Shown here one piece after another: positions 31,918 to 42,189 of a DNA stretch of 64,000 nucleotides. The notes under the pieces are model-generated. The model saw nothing but the letters and a program-made list of their open reading frames with translations. It made no database searches and was not told the origin of the DNA. Positions within the stretch are counted from its first letter, which is position 1; each line of letters starts with the position of its first letter. The position numbers were made by a program, and so were the translations under genes. The DNA comes from Pseudoips prasinana (Eukaryota > Arthropoda > Insecta > Lepidoptera > Nolidae): assembly GCA_951640165.1 (NCBI GenBank), contig OX621252.1, forward strand, positions 32,943,934 to 33,007,933. The letters are read 5' to 3'.

Positions 31918-32140
31918 TAGAAAATAGGGCTTACAACTTTTGGGATCCCAAACTAAGCAGAGCTTGCACTTTACTATGGAAACCAGATAACTGATATATT
32001 ACATATACCTACTACTTTTGTTTTTTAAATACATCCTTACGTTCATGCACATAAATATCTGTCCTGGGTGGGAATCGAACCCACGAATTGCGGCGTGAAC
32101 GGCAAGCATTTAACAACCTCGCCAACCGGCCTGTCAAAGA
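31918..32140 (-). repeat. tRNA-type SINE S1
   Basis: Near full-length in reverse: atcccaaactaagcagagc ... tcctgggtgggaatcgaacc ... accaggcctg-type head end. The box-B region is well preserved. Confidence 0.8.
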
Positions 32141-32300
32141 TGAAGAGGGCCGCCCCATATCATCCCGTGGGTGTCGTGAAAGGCGACTAAGGGATATAGC
32201 AGAGAGTCGGGCAGCAGCGCCTCCTGTGTTCGAGCTACCATCCAACTGCAGTCGCGAACTCACATGCCAGGCGCGGCTGACAGCAAACCTCGTGGAACCG
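32141..32300 (+). repeat. SINE family C, subfamily 2
   Basis: gccgccccatatcatcccgt, gggtgtcgtgaaaggcgac, gagagtcgggcagcagcgcc, then cagtcgcgaactcacatgcc. Confidence 0.75.
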
Positions 32301-32317
32301 ATGATCACTAGAGCAGA

Positions 32318-32410
32318 AAGTTTATATAGGTGCGACCACGATCTGGAAAACGCAGCGTGGATAGGTGGAAGTGGACCATTGAAGAGATCCTTAGGGGAGG
32401 TCTTGAATAA
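32318..32410 (+). pseudogene. RTE-like LINE ORF2 extreme C-terminus
   Basis: A short frame reads DRWKWTIEEILRGGLE then stop, resembling the D-R-x-x-W end of RTE/BovB-type proteins. Only about 30 codons remain. Confidence 0.45.
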
Positions 32411-32690
32411 ATAAATAAAATAATATAAATAAATAAAAAAGGTTTTATTCACGTAGACTTTAAAAAAGCGCTTGTAAATAGTCAGAACATGTCATTGTAT
32501 GTAACATTGTAGTAATACAGTTATTATTTCTAGTAACTTATTACAGATATTTAGTTACACGGAATGCTAAAACATTTATACAATTTATTTTATAATAGTA
32601 GTGATATTTAGCTAGATTGTCTTAAGTTATTGTCAAGGAGATTATGTTTAGGTTTAATTATTGTAATTTATATTTTACTACAAACGAATA
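32411..32690 (-). mobile_element. LINE family Z 3' end
   Basis: The A-rich tail (aaataaataaaaaagg) then ttattcacgtagactttaaa and the family Z UTR, on the minus strand. Confidence 0.75.
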
Positions 32691-32861
32691 ACCCCGATAT
32701 TACAAACATCCTGAACCAGTTAAAGTTAAGTAACCGTTATCACCTACTTATCTTCAAAATAAACTTGCTCTATAACACCGGTAATACGGGCAGCATTATT
32801 TAAAATACCATCCCTTATAAAGTACTCCAGAAATATTAAGACAATAATGGCTAAATAATAA

Positions 32862-33070
32862 TAATAATCTGGGACCTGGGACATTATCCAACACGGCCAT
32901 CTGATTGCAAACTAAGCAGAGCTTGTACTATGGAAACCAGGTAACTGTTATACTACATATACTACTTTTTTTCTGTAAATACATACTTATATAGATGATT
33001 ACACCAAGAATCAGGACAAACAGACATGTTTGTCTAGAGTCTGGCACAACGTGCGGCGTGAAAGGCAAGC
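32862..33070 (-). repeat. tRNA-type SINE S1
   Basis: aataataataatctgggacc with a duplicated ctgggac, catctgattgcaaactaagc, actatggaaaccaggtaac, gacaaacagacatgtttgtc, and a partial head (gcggcgtgaaaggcaagc). Confidence 0.75.
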
Positions 33071-33079
33071 ATTTACCAA

Positions 33080-33115
33080 CCACGTTTAAACGCAAGCGAA
33101 GCTGCGGGCAAAAGC
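33080..33115 (+). mobile_element. Helitron-like 3' terminus
   Basis: aacgcaagcgaagctgcggg hairpin followed by caaaaGCTAG. Only the end is present. Confidence 0.45.
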
Positions 33116-33464
33116 TAGCTATCTAATATTAAAACGGAGAATTGGAGATACTATCAATATATTTATTCAGCTAAAACAAACATCAAATAGTCGAATAAGC
33201 GAATAGCCAACGTTTATTGTTGTACACACTAATAAAAATAAAGCTTTAAAGTATATCTAGAATAGAATAGACGATTGGTATAATAAAATTGTTTTATTAA
33301 TATCAGTGTTTTATTGGTATAATAAATAAATATCTGGTATTGTTTATTTGATATTTATGTTTTATAAACACAGCTATTCTCAATTACGTATTTCTTACAA
33401 GAATGGCTGTTATAATTGGTAATGTTATAGCTATTATTCTGCTTTTAAAGGTCGTGATTTGGTG

Positions 33465-33796
33465 CGGTAGCTAATGCGAAGCGCGATGTCGGTAGACCTC
33501 TGCTTCGCTTTAAAGACTGCCCCAAGCGGGATATGGCCGCTTTTAAAATTGACCACGGTAGCTGGGAAAGGCTTGCTGAAAATAGAGTTGAATGGCGCAA
33601 ACGTGTAGTGGAGGGTCGTAAGATCTGTGATGAAGCCTGGTTCGGAGTACTTGCTGATAAGAGACAGAAGCGACATGAAAGCGGCTCGGCACCAACCACC
33701 GCAAACTTCTCTTGTCAAGCCTGCGGCAGGCTATGTCGCTCTCGCATCGGTTTGTTTCGCTATCATATGAAATGTCTATCAGACAATGCGCCGTAA
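33465..33796 (+). pseudogene. LINE ORF2 C-terminus with terminal zinc finger
   Basis: The frame reads AKRDVGRPLLRFKDCPKRDM, SWERLAENRVEWRKRV, then FSCQACGRLCRSRIGLFRYH and MKC before the stop. The G-R-P-x-L-R-F-K-D-x-x-K-R-D and C-x2-C-x12-H-x3-C end is a recognisable C-terminal signature of a LINE ORF2 type widespread in animals. No RT blocks remain upstream, so this is a 5'-truncated fragment. The frame itself is intact. Clade not assigned. Confidence 0.75.
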
Positions 33797-33889
33797 ATCG
33801 TAGGTAACAGACGCCAAGGCCATATATATGAAGGTCGAGATTTAAGCTGCATATTAAGCAATTATGTGCGCGGTAGCTGAGTGGTGCCT

Positions 33890-34078
33890 AGTTCAAGAAT
33901 ATTATCACACCATCTCACCCCGTGAGGGGGTCTAGAAATCGTCCCGAGGGATTACGTACCAGAGGACGGGCAGCAGCGTTTTTCGTTGACCATCAAACTG
34001 CGATCGAACCAAGCGTGGCGATTATGGAATATCCTTATATTCCTTGGAGAGGCGTAATTTGGCTGACATAATTATATG
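33890..34078 (+). repeat. SINE family C
   Basis: caccatctcaccccgtgagg, gaggacgggcagcagcgttt, caaactgcgatcgaaccaag, ggcgattatggaatatcc. Confidence 0.7.
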
Positions 34079-34084
34079 AATTAT

Positions 34085-34500
34085 TAGAAACTGTGCATAG
34101 TCTGTACTATGGCAACGAGACAACTGATAATCATACTCTTTATATGATATAATATAATAATAATAATATCCTGGGACATTATTTACACACGGCCATCTGG
34201 TCCCAAACTAAGCAGAGCTTGTACTATGGAAACCAGATAGCTGATATACTACATATACTACTTTTATTTTGTAAATACGTACTTATATAGATAATTACAC
34301 CCAGACTCAGGACAAACAGACATGTTCATGCACACAAATATTTGTCCTGGGTGGGAATCGAACCCACGACCTCCGGCGTGAAAAGCAAGCATTTGCCAAC
34401 CACGCCAACAGGCCCGTCAGTATGTATTATAATAAGTATGTTTACCAGTTGTCTAGTTGCCATAATATAAATAATACGAGTATATTTATCAGTTGCCTGA
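34085..34500 (+). repeat. SINE S1 fragment split by a second SINE S1
   Basis: S1-like pieces flank the minus-strand S1 at 34146-34420: gtctgtactatggcaacgag before it, aagtatgtttaccagttgtc after it. The orientation of the older copy is uncertain. Confidence 0.4.
34146..34420 (-). repeat. tRNA-type SINE S1, reference full-length copy
   Basis: Complete in reverse: an (ATT)n end, tcctgggacattatttacac, catctggtcccaaactaagc, gtactatggaaaccagatag, gacaaacagacatgttcatg, tcctgggtgggaatcgaacc (box B), and a head ending in caacaggcccgtc. Used here as the family definition. Confidence 0.9.
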
Positions 34501-34504
34501 TTGC

Positions 34505-34900
34505 CTTAAATTCAAAATTCATTTATTCCGCTAATATGTATTACATTATGTTATGTTATTTGTTTAGAACCTTTTTTTTTACCCTAATGTGCAGTGCATG
34601 GCGTAGCAGCTACTGAGAAACACTGCCAGAAAACTCAGTCGGAATGCGTTTCATAAATATTTATTTCTGAATATTAAGTTACATTGTATTTAAATGTGTT
34701 AAGTTAGAGCGACTCAATCCCAAGCCGTTTTGTTATTGAAATAATCAGAAGTTTTGTAGTAAGCGTGTAGCAGGACTTACTATAAAACTTGTGATTATTT
34801 AAGTTCAATTTGGCTTTTATAGTTCTTTTAAACTTATTTGTAGACATTTCTCTGTTATCTCTGGGAAGTTTCTTATAGAATCTTACACAATGTTCAAGCT
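34505..34900 (-). mobile_element. LINE 3' end with ORF2 C-terminus
   Basis: On minus a coding tail (HCVRFYKKLPRDNREM, TNKFKRTIKAKL; about 34893-34770) is followed by a UTR with the invariant gctactgagaaacactgcca (in plus) and an end near 34505. A sister copy lies at 59350-59650. Confidence 0.65.
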
Positions 34901-34944
34901 ATGCCTAGTTTGGGATCAAACGGCGGTGTGTTAGAGTTTGATGA

Positions 34945-35066
34945 TCATAGTTCACAAAAAACCGCTACCGCCGGCGCCGCGCCGGTTCTCTGGTAGGTAT
35001 TTTCTCGGAACGATTTCTACGGCCCCCACGGGAGGAGATGGGGTGATGATATTCTTCGCCGTCACC
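34945..35066 (-). repeat. SINE family C, partial
   Basis: ggttctctggtaggtatttt, cggaacgatttctacggccc, gaggagatggggtgatgata, gccgtcacca in the reverse sense. Confidence 0.7.
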
Positions 35067-35067
35067 A

Positions 35068-35338
35068 AACAATCATCTATATATATAAAAATCAATGCCA
35101 CTTTTCGTTGTAATGTTATAACTCAACAACGCCTTTACCGATTTGGCTAATTTTGGTCTTGAATTATTCGTGGAAGTCCAGAGAAGGTTTGTACGTAGAG
35201 AAAATTTAAAAAAAGTCCTGAAAAAGTGTAAAATCGTATAAAATAAATAAATATTTTTTTGATTGAATAAATTAACTTAATAATCATTTTTTTTATTACT
35301 ATGCCTTACACGTAGCGAAGCACGTACCGGGCCGCTTA
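35068..35338 (+). mobile_element. Helitron-like element, third family
   Basis: Starts atctatatatataaaaatca. Ends acacgtagcgaagcacgtac...gccgctt, a degraded hairpin with a mutated CTAG terminus. Structure is the only basis for the class. Confidence 0.5.
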
Positions 35339-35429
35339 TATATAAATGTACATTAATTCAGCGTTTATTCGCTCTTAGAGCAGCTCGAATGGGATAGAAC
35401 CTTTCCTTTTCAGTATATAATCCATATAA

Positions 35430-36118
35430 TTCGCACAGATGTCTAAATGGAGATTAGCCATTTGCGCGGGACATATTATACGAGTAGTGAATAAGTGTGT
35501 GTGTGCATACATAGGGACACTTTTTATTCTGATCCGGATCCGGATTATTTTATTTGGATCCGGTGGTAGCATTAAAGCGCGACCGTCGTTATTAACACAA
35601 GGTCCGTCATAATAATATTACCTTAATATAGACAGAACCATCGACAATATGTAGTAAAAATATTAGACTAACTAGATAATTAAACATAATCTCTTGACAA
35701 TAACTTGATACGAGCTAGCTAAATATCAATGCTATAATAAAATAAATTTTATAAATGTTTTCCTACAATGTGTACCTAAATATCTATGTTACTAGAAATA
35801 ATAATGTATACAACTATATTACTACAAACATGTTCTGACTATTTACAAGCGCTTTTTTAAAGTCTACGTGAATAAAAACCTTTTTTATTTTATTTTATTC
35901 CATCACTTTCAGGATCCGATGGGATGACGAGACGACCGGAAAGATGTCAGAGAGGACCAACGGCTTTACGTACTATCCGAAGAATGGGGTGTGATACCGC
36001 CAACTCCTATGGGCTGATACTGAGAAACTTTCTTAACAGAAATATTCCACATTCACTTTTTTGGTCGACATGAACCCAGGACTTGCTGTTGGCTACCAGT
36101 AGATCAACGAGGCAGTCA
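35430..36118 (+). repeat. SINE family D, split by a LINE Z tail
   Basis: Front part 35430-35530 (ggagattagccatttgcgcg) and back part 35899-36118 (ccatcactttcaggatccga, ggctttacgtactatccga, ending in a reversed tRNA-like head). ttattc flanks the insert on both sides. Confidence 0.75.
35531..35898 (+). mobile_element. LINE family Z 3' end, nested in SINE D
   Basis: Starts within the gatccggtggtagc coding end, runs through aagcgcgaccgtcgttatt and the UTR to a (TTTTA)n tail, with TTATTC at both edges as a likely target duplication. Confidence 0.75.
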
Positions 36119-36229
36119 AGGAAAAAGCAATATTATGTAGATGACATAGTCTTGGGTGAAAGTAAGGTTCCCAGAGCTCATTCATGAGCGGGGAATGGTC
36201 AGCAATACGCGAGTAATACGTACGTAATG

Positions 36230-36513
36230 TTATTTAGGGTTCCGTACTCAAAGGGTAAACAGGATCCTATTACTAAGACTTCGCTGTCTGTCTGTCTGTC
36301 TGTCACCAGACTGTATCTCATGAATCGTGATAGTAAGACTGTTGAAATTTTTACAGACGATGTATTTCTGTTGCCGCTATAACAACAAGTACTAAAAAAT
36401 AAAATAAAATAAATATTTAAGGAGGTCCCATACAACAAAAGTGAACTTTTTGCTCGTTTTTATAGATAATGCTACGGAACTCTTCAAGCGAGTCCGACTC
36501 GTACTTGGCTGGT
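36230..36513 (-). mobile_element. Repeat G, short subfamily
   Basis: In plus reads tagggttccgtactcaaagg, a gtctgtctgtctgtctgtca run, tttctgttgccgctataaca, and ends ctcgtacttggctggtttta. Same ends as the long G copy at 55250 but a different middle. Copies at 46708 and 59877. Confidence 0.75.
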
Positions 36514-36934
36514 TTTATTTTAATATTTGCAGCAAATGTCATAGGCTTATGTAACCCATTACCTTTCTGTGGGTCTTACGTATGGGTGCCAGCTACGGAG
36601 TATATAAAAACAAAATACTTTTATATATTATTTACGAAAGCACCTCTCTTGCCACAAAATATAGGCATGAAAATAGTTCGCTGCCCTCCCCTTGTTCGTT
36701 CAGATTCTCCCTTATGTCTTGACAGCCAATCTCGATGGTATCGAGGTGAAAATAATAGAGGTTCTTATTTATGTTGCTATAAATAAATAAAGTTAACGTT
36801 AATATTATACGGGAATATAGAAAGGTAGAACACATGCAATACCTGAGATGCTTGTTACTAAAAGATTACAGTTATACGCTGACTTTATTTTTAAATAAGG
36901 TATGCCATTAATGATAAATATAATTTGACTAACC

Positions 36935-37000
36935 TGGTTAGTAACCCTGATTGCTAAGCAAGAGACAAGTGGGTTCGATTCCCACACAGGACAATTTTTG
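36935..37000 (+). repeat. tRNA-like SINE head
   Basis: acctggttagtaaccctgat followed by gtgggttcgattcccacac: box A and B present, no acceptor stem pairing found, followed directly by LINE sequence. Confidence 0.45.
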
Positions 37001-37002
37001 GA

Positions 37003-37258
37003 GCAATACTACAATGATGAGATCAAACAACCAGTAGGAAATATTTATAATACTAGGAGAGTCAGAGAGCGTAAACTAGTTCGACCATCAGCAAATAATT
37101 ATTACGGCCAAAGAACCAACAAATACTTGATCCCAACAATATTTAATCAAATTCCCTGGCTCAGAAGAGACCATGGTAGAATTAGTAAATTTTCGCCTAA
37201 AAATAAGTTAAGACAAATATTGCTTACCGAGTTCGCTGATACCTTAGAAGCGTGATAC
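37003..37258 (+). pseudogene. LINE ORF2 C-terminal fragment
   Basis: The frame contains VGNIYNTRRVRERKLVRPSA, YYGQRTNKYLIPTIFNQIPW and a final ILLTEFADTLEA stop. N-T-R-x-x-R-E and the P-T-I-F-N-x-I-P block are typical of LINE ORF2 ends. The catalytic part is missing. The 3' UTR continues to a T-rich run near 37425. Confidence 0.65.
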
Positions 37259-37488
37259 AATACAACTGTCAACGAACATCACCATGTAACCAACTAAGAG
37301 TACTTATAGTTGTGCAATAGTTCTTTACGAATACGTAGAATGTTATGTTTATGTACCTAATCTAAGGAACACTATTATGTAACGAGCGCTAATCCCGCCG
37401 ACAAACTATATCCAAATAAATGATTTTTTTTTATTATTATCATTTAATTCTTTGTGTGATGATCACGTTTATTTGTTCTGTGTCTAGG

Positions 37489-37660
37489 TCTGCACGTGTG
37501 GCGCAGGGGTTGAGATAGTCGCCTCGCCACTTCGTATCCCGAGTTCGATTCCCGCCGAGGATAACTATTTATGTGGCCCATAAATATTTGTTGTGAGTCT
37601 GGATGTACTTTGTGCCCGTCGATTATATGTTTGTAAAGTAATCCGCGAAACAGGGATTAA
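37489..37660 (+). repeat. tRNA-type SINE S2
   Basis: tctgcacgtgtggcgcaggg, gagttcgattcccgccgagg, gattatatgtttgtaaagta, ending cagggattaa. Confidence 0.8.
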
Positions 37661-37689
37661 CTCGCTAGTTTACATTATCTTTAAAAAAA

Positions 37690-37796
37690 CACATAAATTT
37701 AGAAATATAAAAGTATGTTTATCAGTTGTCTGGTTGCTATAGTACAGGCTTTGTCTAGTTTGTGATCAGATGGCAGTGTTTTAGTCGTCCCAGAAT
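37690..37796 (+). repeat. SINE S1 3' fragment
   Basis: ttatcagttgtctggttgct, atagtacaggctttgtctag, gtgatcagatggcagtg. Confidence 0.6.
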
Positions 37797-37956
37797 ACAA
37801 GATACAAGGCATTTAAGATAAATTCTCCTTGTTATGAAAACTACTGAAAAAAAAGCCGGGCGGGCTTTTAGGGACTGCCTATAGAAGTGAAAACTAATTT
37901 TTACACTTTTAATCTCATCTACAATATAATAGATGATATTGCACATTATAATAATA

Positions 37957-38277
37957 ATGTCCTCCTAGCCGAATTTCGGCCACGGCGGCCAATCTCAACA
38001 GAGATTAGCCATCTGCGCGGGACATATTATAGTGCTCAAGTGTGTGCGCAAACACGGGAGCACCTTCTATTCCATCACTCTCATGATCCGATGGGACGTC
38101 TAGGCGACACGACCGGAAAGAGGTCAGGTAAAGGACCAACGGCTTTACGTGCTCTCCGAGGCACGGGCGTATAATACCGCCAACTCCCAGACTTCGGGCT
38201 GATGCTGAGAAATTTATCTTTTTTTACAGAAATGTCCCAAAATCACTTTTTGCCCGACCCGGGAATTGCACATTATT
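37957..38277 (+). repeat. SINE family D, best copy
   Basis: gtcctcctagccgaatttcg, gagattagccatctgcgcgg, caaacacgggagcaccttct, ggctttacgtgctctccgag, tttttgcccgacccgggaat. Confidence 0.85.
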
Positions 38278-38605
38278 ATTAGTTTATAGTTTTAATGTAT
38301 ACTACTAACGCACGGAGGTATATCTATGTACATATATACACAGTATATTTACATATAGCCCATGGGAAGCGTGCGGTGTCGATAACGCTAATTCCATGAT
38401 CATTCCCCAAATAGTGCTTAACTCGCCTGAAGATGTTGTCACTTCAAAAATAGCTTTTAATGTAAAAAAAACAGGAAGGTGTGTGCGACAAAAATCATTG
38501 TTATTTATATAATTATATTGACTGCTCTGTAAAGATGGACTCGGAGATTGGTGCCTCTGGGGTGAGAATTGTCAATACACTGTCTATTTGGATTACTTTT
38601 GTGTA

Positions 38606-38740
38606 CAGACGCCAGCACGTCAAACTACCGCAATCTGTCGAATTTCCCCAATTGAAAGTGAACCTTATGCTTTTGTGATAAAGTTGAAAATCTATAAAAG
38701 AAATTTAACAGATTGGCGTAGCTGGATGTGCTGGCGTCTG
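38606..38740. mobile_element. 135-bp MITE with TA target (copy 2)
   Basis: CAGACGCCAGCACGTCAAAC left, ending GATGTGCTGGCGTCTG right, TA on both sides. Interior is the reverse complement of copy 1 at 20257-20391. Confidence 0.85.
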
Positions 38741-38794
38741 TACAACAAATATTTACACATATTTTTGCATTTAATTTTCCTCAAAAGATCGCAA

Positions 38795-38836
38795 CCTGTT
38801 CAGCTTCTAAGGGTTATCCCTTAGAAGCTGAACAGG
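38795..38836. repeat. Perfect hairpin, 19-bp arms, TTAT loop
   Basis: cctgttcagcttctaaggg, TTAT, then its exact complement. Confidence 0.9.
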
Positions 38837-38889
38837 CAAAAAAAAAGTAGATAGTAGCGCCTTTTTTTTTCGGATATTTCAATCTGTGT

Positions 38890-38996
38890 GTTTTGCGACT
38901 TTTCGTTGTTATGAAAAAATACCACGTATCGCCAGCGTCTTCATCTGCAGATATAGAGGTCCTGGGTTGAAATTCAAAGTCAGGAAAAAAATATTG
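38890..38996 (+). repeat. Degenerate tRNA-like SINE, insertion target of the BEL element
   Basis: tcgccagcgtcttcatctgc, then aggtcctgggttgaaattca resembles a tRNA-like head, continuing as tattgagattttcatat after the LTR element at 44013. Confidence 0.4.
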
Positions 38997-39413
38997 TGTT
39001 AACGCATAGTGCTATCTATCGCCATTAGTGTTAAATTTATACACTAGATGGCGCTGTTTTAAACTATTTACTGTGAATATATTATTTTTTTGTGTTATCT
39101 GTGGAACACTTTTCTTTTTTAAAACTTTAAAAAGTTAAATAGTTGTCTAATTTCGAATACGTAGACATAAGAATTCTTCCCGCGCATTACTGTCGGTTCT
39201 GTCATGTAATTAAATTACTTTTACACGAAATATATAATTATTTTATATATATATAATTAAAATATATATATAATTATATATATAATTAAAATATATATAT
39301 TATATATAATATATATATATAATTATACAAATTGTCTCAAAAACAACAAACAAGAGGACTCATTTTCAAACCACTACTTCTGCCCCTGAAATCCTGAAGC
39401 CATAATCGTAACA
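38997..39413 (+). repeat. BEL/Pao 5' LTR (417 bp)
   Basis: Begins TGTTAACGCATAG and ends CATAATCGTAACA. Matches the 3' LTR nearly base for base except about 85 bp of extra alternating AT sequence at 39231-39325. Confidence 0.92.
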
Positions 39414-39630
39414 TTGGACCTCCGAGCCGTATCGAAGTCAACAAGAAGACGACACCAGCCGGCGGGAAACGCTTCATCAGGGGCTAAAGACCTTTTCCAA
39501 TCCTTACCCATTATCCCTACTTGTACCAAAGTCGCCTAATTTTGTAGGAATAACGGGAGTGGTGCGCATTATTCACCACACAGTTTACAGGAAAACCGTG
39601 AGTACCTCTTTCCTTACATAAATCGCCAAC

Positions 39631-41646
39631 ATGAGTGTTTCAATTAAAGAATTGGTAAAGAAGCGTAGTCCTATTAAAGGTAGCTTGACACTGTTTGTAA
39701 AATTTGTGAATACGATTAACAATTCTACGGAGATAACTGACCACCAAAGAGCTGAATTGAAGCTACGTCGGCAGTCGGCACCAAGTATATTAGACAATTT
39801 TAATGTTATTCAAATCTCTATCGAGGAATTAGTCGATGAATCAGACCTCGATAAACAGCTGTTAGAACGAGAAACCTTTGAAAATTCGTACTACAACGCC
39901 ATGGCTACCATTGAGTGCTTGTTAAAAGATCAAATTGTTTATAGTAACAATAGTGATAAATTACATAACTGTAAAAATAAGTTACTTGTTAAATTACCCA
40001 CTATATCGCTGCCTTCATTCGATGGTTCGTATGAAAATTGGTTGGAATTTAGAGACACATATTTGTCAATGATTCACAACTCTGAAGAGCTCGATAATAT
40101 ACAGAAATTTCATTATTTAAGATCTGCTCTTACAGGTAATGCCCTTCAGGTAATAAAATCGATAGAGTTTTCTGCTAATAGCTACACAGTAGCCTGGGAT
40201 CTGATCGAGAGTAGATATGACAATAAGAATTTGCTAGTTAATAATCACATTAAGTCCATATTTTCCATACAACATTTAACTAAAGAATCCCCAGTTCATA
40301 TTCGCAAGTTAGTCGACACAGTTATGAAAAACTTACGCGCGTTAAATATGTTAGGCGAACCTACGGATCATTGGGATACTTTATTAATATACATAGTTGT
40401 ATCAAAATTTGACGCTAACATAGAAAAAGATTGGCAGCAGTACAAACTTAATTTTACTAAAGATCCAACGCAATCAATTAAATTCGACACATTAATCACG
40501 TTTTTAAAAGAAAAAGCCGAAATTTTAGAAATGGTTAATGCCAACCGTTCTCATAGTTCTACTAATAAGATAGCTCAAGAGTCAAGTAAAAATCAACATA
40601 TACCTAAAGTTCAAAGTTTCGTAACTATGCAAAATACTCAGAAATCTAACAGTAAGAACGAAAGATTTAAGCGTGTATGTGCAATGTGCGCCAGTGGTCA
40701 TGGTATCTACTCGTGCGCCAAGTTCTTGGATTTGCCTTCACATGAGAAGTTGAAACTAGTCGAAACTAAAAACTTATGCCTAAACTGTTTACGCATGGGA
40801 CATTCCATTAAAGATTGTTACTTTGGACCTTGTAGGCAGTGCACTGAAAAGCATAACACTTTATTACACGATGCGCTAAACAAGGGAAATTCACTGGCCG
40901 CGGTGTTAGATACTTCACAGTCATCCTCCGACATGCATACACAATCCATAGGACATAACTCATCATCTATTTTGCACGCTAATATTATAAAACCGCTCGA
41001 TAACTGTCCAAGGGTCGAGAGTGATAGTTTTACTGGCGCTGCAAACTCATTCGCTTTAGAACCCGTCTTATTATCTACGGCGTTGGTCGAAGTTGCCGGG
41101 AATAATAATAAATACTTTAAAGTTCGCGCGTTATTAGATAGTGGCAGTCAACATTGCATTATCTCTAATTCTTTATGTAAAAAGTTAAACGCTACAACTA
41201 TACAGTCCACTCATCGAATCACGGGAATAGGCCAGTCAGTCACGCAGTCAAGTCAGTCTTGTGATATAAAACTACGTTCTTTAAAAAACGATTATAGCAC
41301 AAGTATGAATTGCTTAGTATTACCGAACATTACGTCTAATTTACCCGCTTCAAAAATAGATGCGACTAAATTAAATTTACCTAAAAACATTGATCTCACT
41401 GACCCATTGTTTAGCGTCCCTTCCCAGATAGATATTTTAATCGGTGCTAACTATTTTTGGGATTTATTGCTAGAAGGTAAAATTCGATTATCTAGTGGCC
41501 CGTATTTAAATAATACAAAACTAGGGTGGATTATTTCAGGCCCCATACACACTGGTAACTTGCGCATCAATCAAGTACGGTGTAATTTCGGTTCACTAGA
41601 AATAAGATGTAAAGGAAAAAAGAAAAGAAGTAAGATGAGCAATTAG
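39631..41646 (+). CDS. BEL/Pao Gag and aspartic protease
   Basis: A 671-codon uninterrupted frame. Residues about 120-300 form the DUF1759-type Gag region of BEL/Pao elements (LPSFDGSYENWLEFRDTY, YLRSALTGNAL). Cysteine-rich nucleic-acid-binding motifs follow: CAMCASGHGIYSC near 348, CLNCLRMGHSIKDC near 384 (a C-x2-C-x4-H-x4-C knuckle) and CRQCTEKHNTLLH. The protease comes next with LLDSGSQHCIIS near residue 500 (active-site Asp) and ILIGANYFWDLL. Gag would assemble the particle and the protease would mature it. The frame ends after KLGWIISGPI, roughly where the missing RT should start; the last ~20 residues are probably junction sequence. ATG 39631 follows the 5' LTR by about 217 bp. Confidence 0.9.
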   Translation: MSVSIKELVKKRSPIKGSLTLFVKFVNTINNSTEITDHQRAELKLRRQSAPSILDNFNVIQISIEELVDESDLDKQLLERETFENSYYNAMATIECLLKDQIVYSNNSDKLHNCKNKLLVKLPTISLPSFDGSYENWLEFRDTYLSMIHNSEELDNIQKFHYLRSALTGNALQVIKSIEFSANSYTVAWDLIESRYDNKNLLVNNHIKSIFSIQHLTKESPVHIRKLVDTVMKNLRALNMLGEPTDHWDTLLIYIVVSKFDANIEKDWQQYKLNFTKDPTQSIKFDTLITFLKEKAEILEMVNANRSHSSTNKIAQESSKNQHIPKVQSFVTMQNTQKSNSKNERFKRVCAMCASGHGIYSCAKFLDLPSHEKLKLVETKNLCLNCLRMGHSIKDCYFGPCRQCTEKHNTLLHDALNKGNSLAAVLDTSQSSSDMHTQSIGHNSSSILHANIIKPLDNCPRVESDSFTGAANSFALEPVLLSTALVEVAGNNNKYFKVRALLDSGSQHCIISNSLCKKLNATTIQSTHRITGIGQSVTQSSQSCDIKLRSLKNDYSTSMNCLVLPNITSNLPASKIDATKLNLPKNIDLTDPLFSVPSQIDILIGANYFWDLLLEGKIRLSSGPYLNNTKLGWIISGPIHTGNLRINQVRCNFGSLEIRCKGKKKRSKMSN

Positions 41647-41869
41647 GAAAATGTTGAGAAATCTTAACCGATTTAATAAAACTTTAGGATTATGCTGGTT
41701 AAACTATATCAATTTCTTTTTATTACAAAATACTTAAAATATAAATAACCAAACGCTTTTATTTTTATTAGTTGTGTCACATATTATACAACCGGTTAGG
41801 CTTAGCGAGCCATATTGTAATCTTCTACTATTGTTCTTCGTTGGTTAAGAATGTCGCCTTATTCTCTTT

Positions 41870-42040
41870 AAACCTTTGTACAGAACCGCGTTCTAGAAAT
41901 TAACGATCTAACCAGCAATACCAGTTGGTATCATGTCGATGGGAAATGTAATCCCGCGGACTTATTATCGCGAGGTACATCTTTAGAGGAACTTAGTACT
42001 TCAAGTCTGTGGTGACACGGACCAGACTACCTATTATAAA
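41870..42040 (+). pseudogene. BEL/Pao RNase H C-terminal remnant
   Basis: A short frame reads FVQNRVLEINDLTSNTSWYH, GKCNPADLLSRG, then SLW followed by TGA where family members have a second Trp, then HGPDYL. N-P-A-D-L-x-S-R-G is the usual landmark at the end of the BEL/Pao RNase H domain. Everything upstream of it in RT is missing. Confidence 0.75.
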
Positions 42041-42189
42041 AGGTGATCCAATGTGATCAAAAGGCTAACGGCACTCTTACTAACTATTTACCTGGAATTA
42101 AAGATCATAATTCAATTTGCATGATAAATAATATTCCACATAATAATAATATAATTTATATTACTAGATATTTTTAATTAATTAGACTC

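Noticed and set aside
36935..37000. Possible tRNA gene
   Set aside because: Boxes A and B are present but acceptor-stem pairing is missing and it continues into retroelement sequence, so it is a SINE head. The same holds for the heads at 9596, 18968, 59184 and others.
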